Assembly: GCA_038030265.1 (NCBI GenBank) | Contig: CM075941.1 | Span: 21,390,001 to 21,454,000 of the forward strand | DNA length: 64,000 bases | DNA from: Corythucha ciliata | Taxonomy: Eukaryota; Arthropoda; Insecta; Hemiptera; Tingidae | Direction of reading: 5' to 3' | In this document: piece after piece, positions 57,111 through 64,000 of the stretch | Layout: each line of letters opens with the position of its first letter | Numbering within the stretch: position 1 is the first letter of the stretch | Position numbers and translations under genes: made by a program | The notes under the pieces: generated by a model | Databases searched by the model: none | What the model was told of the DNA's origin: nothing | Seen by the model: the letters and a program-made list of their open reading frames with translations, nothing else

Positions 57111-59665
57111 GGCCATGGCCCTCGGCCCAGCGCGTCGGTAGTAGAATACCATTGCCTCTCAATCTTTTTATTTCATTTTTGCTGCAGTCTATTAGCGTCA
57201 ACCTTCATTAAAAAAAAAATCTCATTTTAAAAGCGATGGACTGATGGGAACTCACAATCCATTATACAGGAACGCCCATTTTAAGCCTCTTTATTAGGAT
57301 TAAGGCTTTGATTTGGGATAGAAAACAGACGTAATTTTGAAGCGTCTATCCTCTTTAAAAATCGCTATGTTTAGTAACAAGGGCCTTCCAATCCAATCAG
57401 CGGCAAAAAAAAAGAAAGAAAAAAAAAAAGATTCGGGAGATGTTTGCTAGTACATTAAAGCACTCGGGAGGGTAAGTCCTTGATGGTCGGCCCATCACTC
57501 ATCCCGTGGCCCTCACAGACAGCCGGCTCCCCGACTTTTCCTTTCCACTAATGCTATAATATCTAATACGTCCCTCTTTCCCCTCCTCCAGACACCTTAT
57601 AAAATACATTTTGCGCTCACATTTGCATTTTTCTTTTTCATAAATCATAGACATTAAGTGCATTTTACAATGCCAACCACGACTTACCCTCTTCGTCGTC
57701 TTTCTGCCATCAATTGCAATTTCGCTTTAAAAAACCACAAAGAAAACCTTAAATGACATTTAAATTAGCGATTTCCCTCGTAAAATGAACAAATTTGTGT
57801 GAGCTCCTGACACTGAACACAACCCCAACAGCGAGTGGAATAAACCATTCAGTTTTACTGCGTGAAAACTCGTTTTTTTGTTGTTTCAAATACTTTTTTA
57901 CTAGTTGTGTGGCTTCCCCCCGCGCGCGTATGTTTTAATAATGTCGCGTATTAAAATTTCTAAAATAAGATATTACCCTCCCAGTGAGGAAAAGGTGGAG
58001 GTGAGGGTACTATTTATGTCGCCGTCATAAAAGAATGTAATATTCGATTTAAGAACGTCATAATTTCTCTTGGTTGTGGGAGTGAGAGAGAGAACCTTTT
58101 TGCGTACATCCTAAGCCCCCTCGAGATATAATACGTTCAAGACAAGTTTTATAAGATCATAACATTATAACGATGGGCCTAATGAATTGTGAGCCCCCCC
58201 CCTCCACTTTATCCTCGCTCACAGGATAACATTTTGTCCATTAAACTACGGAAAATCGTTTACAACTGCCCACGAGACCACGCCGAGCAGAGATGTTGAG
58301 ACCGGGTGTCTCGCACGGAATCGAGTTTTCTAAACGCAGCGAGTGTTTTTTTCTCTCTCTCCGCCTAGATATTAACCTGCTCGGTTTGGAAGATCGTAAA
58401 TTTATTTGAATGGGAAGAATAATTTGCGGTGAGCTTATACGCGTATAAAATGGAGTACCTAAACCAGTTTTTCTAAAAATGGTTTTCACTGCACCGGTTC
58501 GTTTTTCTAAAAATAAAATTTGTGTTCTCTACTTGTTCTGATCTCAAAAGAAATTCGCACCAAGCACGAGCTATTAGGAATAAGGAAAAAAAAATGGGTG
58601 GTGTTGGTATCGTTAAAACGCGTTATTATTTATCGCTCGGTAACACGTAAATTCATTCAATGCAAAACAAGATCGATATTTCGTTACCTAAACTACTCTC
58701 GCTAATCTATTTTTATTGTCGAGGTATTTTTTCCTTTTCACTCCTCCCACTCTCACCCATACACCAACCGCTTCAAAAGATTTACTAGCCCCCCCGCCCC
58801 CTTAACCCTCAATATCCAAACCACCAGGAACTTGAACGGTAACACAGGGAGGAGAGACTCCCGTGAAACAGGCTATACGACGAAACTGATAAATGTTTTT
58901 CGGTGGCCCCCTAAAAGAAGTGATAGATTGTTCAAGATGACAAATGCGACTAGGTAAGCTACTCTTTTTTCACTTCTGAAGGATGTCAAACGTTATACGA
59001 GAGTGTAGGGGGAAGTGATGGGTGGGTGAGGGTGGAGTTATGGGGTTTTATAAGGCGTGCGTGTGTGTTTTGATACGGTTACATTAAAATAGAAACATTA
59101 AACCTGTCTCGAAAGTTATAGGGGGGGGGGGGCTGAAGGTAGTTTGGTGGCGTCTCGACAGGGGCCAGAAGGGCGGGGGATGTTTAATAGCGAAATAACG
59201 GACGGGGTTAATTTATTAGGAGGGCCCTTAAGGTACAGGAAGAAAATTTTTGAAGTTTGGTGGCGGTGGAGGAGGGGTTAACCTCTTCCAAAAAACTTTT
59301 TCTTTCTTGGATCCATCTAATTTGGCTTCTGATATACAGGCGGAGCGAGGAGAGGAGGGTGTGTAGCTTAAAGTAACAAAGCATAATAAGAGTAATCCAT
59401 CACTCTCGGAAAAGACGAGATTGACAGTACAGCTCGGGACAAAAGTGACTGTACAATATTCCATCTTGGAAAGAGGCCTAACCCCCTTCGTACCGTATTC
59501 GCAAACTTTTTTGTGTCGCTATGAAAAGTTTAGTTTCTTTTTTGTGCCTTAAGAAAAATTTCGTTCGAGCGGAAATAAAATCGATTCGATCTTTTTTCAA
59601 CTCCACCATTATCCCCGTCGGCGATTTCAATAAGCACCCCCCCCCCCTGTTGTGGTGACTTGTAC
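57111..59665. other. Gene-free region
   Basis: No conserved gene. It contains a G12 run at 59,121-59,132, C runs near 58,195-58,202 and A/T runs. Frames are short and domain-free. Confidence 0.5.
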
Positions 59666-59670
59666 GTCAT

Positions 59671-59811
59671 AAGCCGCCTTCACATGAAAGCTTTAAAAAG
59701 CTGAGATGTGGGCTTCAACCAATCGGAGCGCTCCGCGCTGTGGACTCGGAGCACTATGATTGGTTGAAGCCAACAGCTCAGCTTTTTAAAGCTTGCATGT
59801 AAAGGCGACTT
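59671..59811. mobile_element. 141-bp MITE
   Basis: Inverted arms of about 58 bp share GCTTTAAAAAGCTGAG, GGCTTCAACCAATC and an outer GCCTTYACATG. A central GC-rich loop separates them. No target duplication is apparent; no coding capacity. Confidence 0.75.
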
Positions 59812-60715
59812 TACCGTAAAAGCGATAAACTCAGTAAATATGAAGAATGATTGGAAATTTTTCACATACACCAGTTATTGTTGACGTTGATGCTTTCCGT
59901 GCAAGTGCAAAAATTTGATTTTTAAAAGAGCCTATCGGGCGAAGATGATGTTTTAAAACCAAATTCGCGGGGCTTAGTCCATTCAATCTAAGCTTTGGAG
60001 CGGAAATAAATGTGAGATTTTGTTTTTTTGCGGGAATGTGAAGGGGAGGGTCCCCTGATCAATGTATAAAGTCACGAGCTGAACCCCCTCCCTCAAAGGA
60101 AAGGGGGGAGTTCAAAGGTACCTTTTTGAGGTTTTTCGCCTGTAACTCAAAACCAGCGTGTCTTAGACTAAAACTTATACAGAGTAGAAGCTTACTGATT
60201 TGTCTACAACTATTACTGAAGACATTTTTTGAAAATTCTTCACAGTTTTCGAGATATACGCCTCTGAAATGTGGTCTTGCAGACTTGGGTTGGAAAGGAG
60301 GGGAGTTAGGATATATGGCTCCAGTGACCACCACGGGCCCTCCCTGGGCCAGATCACGTGCTCTACTCCATATTCTGCCACTGCACGGGGGAGTGCGAGT
60401 CAAGATTTAGTTGCAGGAATGCCGGAATATTCTGCTCCAAAGGTCAGTAGCAACTGCCAGGTGGAGTGTACTAATACAGAGGCGCAGCAATAGTCTCCGC
60501 AGCCCTATTTTTCCTCCATCTATCTATTCATTTTTTAACTGTTCCAACTGAGAAGTGAGAACTACCGTTCGTAATTTTAAAAAAAAGGTTATAGTCTGTC
60601 CACTTAGTGATGTACTCTCGGCCGCCCCGGAATTTAGTGAAATGAGCTTTCTCTTTACCCCTTCTACTAAAATGCACCGGAAATGATTTTAGAACAAATA
60701 ATCACTGTGTAGCGT
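59812..60715. other. Gene-free spacer with transposon-like non-coding text
   Basis: 60,120-60,290, read on the minus strand, contains TCTCGAAAACTGTGAAG, AAGTTTTAGTC-like and GAGTTACAGGCG words of the kind often seen in arthropod mobile elements. The family is not identified. 60,300-60,500 is GC-richer without a recognised protein. Confidence 0.35.
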
Positions 60716-60719
60716 CTAT

Positions 60720-61500
60720 GTATATGTAGGGTGACCAGACAAAACACCAAAATTGCATTGCCAAAACACAAAATTGGCATTTGAATGAGCCCAAACACAA
60801 AATAGGGTTAACATGGAAAAACACGAAATTGGCTTTTTAAGGAGCCGAAACACGAAATTAGGAGGAGCCAAAACAAAAAATTCGGTTTCGAAAGAACCGA
60901 AACACGAAATTGGCTTCCAGAGAATCCAAAACACGAAATCGGCTATTGAAAGATCAAAAACACAAAATAGGCATTTGAAGTAGCCAAATCACGTAATCTG
61001 CTTTTGAAGGAGCCAAACCTCATAATAGCTTTTGATGGAGTCGAAACACGAAATTGACTTCAGGAGAATCCAAAACACGAAATTACCTTTTGAAGGATCG
61101 AGAGCACAAAATAGGCATTTGAAGCAGCCAAAACACGTAATTGCGGGTTTAGAAGGCACCGAAAACACTAAATTGACTCTTAAAAGGGCCAAAACACGAA
61201 ATTGGCGTTTGAAGGAGCCAAGACACAAAATTTGCTTTTGTAGGAGCCGAAATACGAAATTGGCATTTGGAGGAGAAAAAAAATCGAAATTGGCGTTTGA
61301 AGAATCTAAAACACAAAATATAGGCATTTAAAGAAGCCAAAACACGAAATTGGCTTTTGAATGAGGCAGAACACGTAATTAGCACGAGCCGAAACATGAA
61401 ACTGGCTTTCGAGAGAGTCATTGACTAATGAAACAGCGAAAACAAAAAATTGGGTTTGGGAAGAGCCGAAACACGAAATTGGCTTCCGGAGGATCCTGAA
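60720..61500 (-). repeat. Degenerate tandem array, family B (minus orientation)
   Basis: Units read GAGCCAAAACACGAAATTGG and CTTTTGAAG, about 25 copies of 22-33 bp. The reverse complement (TTGGCTCCTTCAAAAGCC then AATTTCGTG) is plainly family B. This is the least decayed and most regular block of the family in the window. Long frames on both strands are repeat artefacts. Confidence 0.85.
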
Positions 61501-61798
61501 CGATGCAGGAGAGGCCCAAAGGGGTGTTCTCCTGAAGCTAGGCTGTGGTGTGGGCCCCTGTCCCGCAGAAAATGTCTGGTGATCTCAGAAGTGTCGTCTC
61601 CTGGATCATAAAAAACGTTCTGTTTAGGTGCCAGACACGATCAAATGATCCGGATTTTAGTGCATTTATTCTGAAAATGCACTATTGGTCCCGTCGTGAT
61701 GGTGGCAAACATGGGTCATGTCATGTTTTTTTCATGTTTCAGAACCTCTAGAACACGAATTCAGTGGTCTCCGGAATTCATATATATATTTCTTTATA
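61501..61798. other. Spacer between array and hairpin element
   Basis: Unique-looking DNA with no recognised gene. A TTTATA duplication flanks the hairpin element (61,793-61,798 here and 63,275-63,280 on the other side). Confidence 0.5.
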
Positions 61799-63274
61799 CA
61801 GGGTGTTTCACGAGGAGTGTATTATATTTTAATATGTTGTAGTACTGATCGATTGCGTCCAAAATCACTCTATGAACATAGGGTCGCAAATGCTTTGCTT
61901 CAGAGTTACGGGGACATTTGTGGTTTTTTAGCCACTCGCTACTTTTTAACCTAAAAGTGACGGTGGTGACCGAACCATCAACTGTGGAGCAAAACGAAGC
62001 ACATTTCTGAAAAGATCACTAAATTTTGCTTCAGAAATCACCGCTCAACTTTGTTTTTCACGTATTCGAGTATTTTTTACGAATTTCCAAAAATTGCTCG
62101 GATGGCTTTTCTCGACTGTGTGGCACAAATCATCGACGATTTGTACCTTCTCAGACTGCTTGAATTTTGGTCCCAATCCAGGAAAAACATGCCCATTATG
62201 TGAGCTTTCAATTGACGTAAGACAATTGAAAATCGGTTGAATTTTTACTGAGATATGACACGAAAGGTTCGGAAAAACAGCACAAAATCGTCAAAATAAG
62301 CCATATTGCAACTGTCAGGTAAAATCCCAAAAAATTGTTTTCGACGTCAAAATAACCCCAAAATTCAAAGAGACAATTTATTTAAGAAAAATCAGTGCAC
62401 CATGTCCATCATCATCGTCATCTCCCCACCACTTTCACTAGCAAATAATCAATTATTAAACGAATTAACTGGTCTGATTCCTTCTAGTTTTCGTCTGGTG
62501 CTATTTTTCAGACGTTTTTGTATGATAATTTTAGTGATTCACGCGCATGATGTGATTTGTACCAGAAAAATAAATTTTGAATTTGAATAATTACGGAAGG
62601 ATACCTGAAAATCTAATTAAATGAGTATTTACTAGTGAAAGTGGTGGGAGATGATGTAGATGATGGACATGGTGCACTAATTTTTCTTAAATAAATTGTT
62701 TCTTTGAATTTTGGGGTTATTTTGACGTCGGAAACAATTTTTGGGGGATTTTACCTGACAGTTGCAATATGGCTTATTTTGACGATTTTGCGCTGTTTTT
62801 CCGAACCTTTCGTGTCATATCTCAGTAAAAATTCAACCGATTTTCAATTGTCTTACGTCAATTGAAAGCTCACATAATGGGCATGTTTTTCCTGGATTGG
62901 GACCAAAATTCAAGCAGTCTGAGAAGGTACAAATCGTCGACGATTTGTGCCACACAGTCGAGAAAAGCCATCCGAGCAATTTTTGGAAATTCGTAAAAAA
63001 TACTCGAATACGTGAAAAACAAAGTTGAGCGGTGATTTCTGAAGCAAAATTTAGTGATCTTTTCAGAAATGTGCTTCGTTTTGCTCCACAGTTGATGGTT
63101 CGGTCACCACCGTCACTATTTGGTTAAAAAGTAGCGAGTGGCTAAAAAACCACAAATGTCCCCGTAACTCTGAAGCAAAGCATTTGCGACCCTATGTTCA
63201 TAGAGTGATTTTGGACGCAATCGATCAGTACTACAACATATTAAAATATAATACACTCCTCGTGAAACACCCTG
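61799..63274. mobile_element. 1,476-bp hairpin element with ~650-bp inverted arms
   Basis: The left arm (61,799-62,450) and right arm (62,623-63,274) are near-identical inverted copies with only scattered differences; the central spacer is about 170 bp. The tips read CAGGGTGTTTCACGAGGAG. TTTATA flanks both ends, consistent with a 6-bp target duplication (a shorter one cannot be excluded). No arm encodes a recognisable transposase. It is a foldback or long-arm MITE type element whose transcript would form a long perfect duplex. Confidence 0.85.
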
Positions 63275-63800
63275 TTTATATACATATATCTTTATGGCCG
63301 TTTTCTTGTTAGCACGATAACTCTCGTAGAAGTTAATTTAGCGGAACGTGCTTTGGCACAAAAATCAGTAGTCATGAGACCCCGGTCGGTATTGCATTTG
63401 GGCCAAATCGGTCAAAGTGGAGGGGGGTGGGAAATAGGGCTTGAAATGGTCAAAGAATCACTACAAATCCCCAGTTGATTCTAGAAGCATCATATTCGGT
63501 ACGTATACTCCATAATATAGACTAGCCTTTGATTCCCATTTTAATTTTTTGAAAAAGTCAAGGTGGTGGGGGTGTTCCTTCCGGTGTGGAAGTGTAAAAA
63601 TAGCGTTGAACTTCACTAGTTCATCTTAGCGCTCATTTTTGAAGAGAGGGTGGTGAAAATTGAGGAAGAAGTTCGGCTTAATGAAACAAATTATGGTATC
63701 AAAATTATTACTTCTGGGACGGCTTAGGGTATCCGTATACGGAATGAAATGCACTCTTTCCGACCGCCAGCTGCCGGAGCGATTTTTTTTTTTTTTTCAT
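63275..63800. other. Gene-free spacer
   Basis: No gene recognised. A T15 run at about 63,783-63,797 lies directly before the recombinase fragment. Confidence 0.5.
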
Positions 63801-63936
63801 TTGTCTTGTTGTGAACGCCGGTACGCCATAAATTCGGGCGGTGACCTCCTCGCTCTGAAGAGTCACGGAGATTGGAAGTCTAGCGTCCAGCGTTGCCGAA
63901 GGGTACGTTGAAAACTCCATGAAAAGTGAAGAGTAA
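63801..63936 (+). pseudogene. C-terminal fragment of a eukaryotic tyrosine recombinase (Crypton-like), frameshifted
   Basis: Tyrosine recombinases cut and rejoin DNA through a C-terminal tyrosine. The first frame reads CCERRYAINSGGDLLALKSH then GDWKSS, resembling the family's CFRR block (catalytic Arg) and the His/Trp-containing HGxWKS block. One extra base at about 63,885 shifts the frame. The next frame gives SSVAEGYVENS, with the Tyr expected of the nucleophile, and a TAA at 63,934-63,936. No upstream catalytic domain was found, and the text starts right after a T run. Related genes are scattered through invertebrate genomes, both in Crypton-type elements and as domesticated copies. Confidence 0.6.
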
Positions 63937-64000
63937 ACCGCAAGAAGAATTCCAGGGGCCGACGACTTTACCGGGGACCGGGGCCCAGCACAAAGTTCAA
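63937..64000. other. Window end
   Basis: Short GC-richer tail with no feature recognised. Confidence 0.4.

Noticed and set aside
60989..61421. Long frames on both strands with repeated Phe/Cys/Asn motifs
   Set aside because: They arise from the family B array, whose unit is often a multiple of three; no gene-like composition or start context.
60720..61500. Regularly spaced repeats resembling a CRISPR array
   Set aside because: Units are strongly diverged, spacers are not distinct from repeats, and the sequence is eukaryotic.
61718..62590. Frames within the large hairpin element as a transposase
   Set aside because: They are short, broken, and mirrored in the other arm without conserved catalytic motifs.

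Overview
This is AT-rich nuclear DNA from an animal, most likely an invertebrate and possibly an arthropod. The evidence is a TFIID subunit 13 (TAF13) gene, one spliced exon of an SLC16 monocarboxylate-transporter-like gene with metazoan-type splice sites, decayed eukaryotic DNA transposons (Merlin-like, hAT-like MITE), a tRNA-derived SINE-like sequence and very low gene density. The phylum cannot be fixed from the window; the arthropod leaning rests on the look of the repeats and is inference. Nothing prokaryotic, organellar or viral was recognised.

Layout. 0-3 kb: a single-exon TAF13 gene on the minus strand in otherwise plain AT-rich DNA. 3-6 kb: a decayed ~30-bp tandem repeat and featureless DNA. 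6.2-8.5 kb: a nest of mobile elements. A tRNA-derived SINE-like piece lies beside a Merlin-like transposon remnant whose left arm was later split by a 149-bp MITE (4-bp target duplication) and by a 724-bp hAT-like MITE filled with a GATACC/TATCGATAC minisatellite (perfect 8-bp target duplication). 11-12.5 kb: two 14-bp minisatellites around an inverted-repeat segment. 12.9-29 kb: long stretches of degenerate tandem arrays of three families, here called A, B and C, with a 477-bp hairpin repeat at 14.9 kb and a MITE at 28.5 kb. 29.5-29.9 kb: the SLC16-like exon. 31.9-35.5 kb: more B arrays with a 685-bp inverted-repeat element. 35.5-45.8 kb: mostly featureless, with microsatellites, a T40 run and a small minisatellite pair. 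45.8-48.2 kb: family C. 50-51 kb: B relatives. 54.9-57.1 kb: a 130-157-bp repeat, family A, then another short-word family (E). 59.7 kb: a 141-bp MITE. 60.7-61.5 kb: family B on the opposite strand. 61.8-63.3 kb: a 1,476-bp near-perfect hairpin element. 63.8-63.9 kb: a frameshifted fragment resembling the C-terminus of a eukaryotic tyrosine recombinase.

Only two host genes are recognised, and they are unrelated: one acts in transcription initiation in the nucleus, the other in small-molecule transport across membranes. The rest is intron or intergenic DNA. By a rough tally about a quarter of the window is decayed ~25-31-bp tandem arrays. Runs of 11-15 G or C recur on both strands throughout. 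No coherent new multi-gene system is visible; the interesting material is the repeat architecture and the nested transposons.
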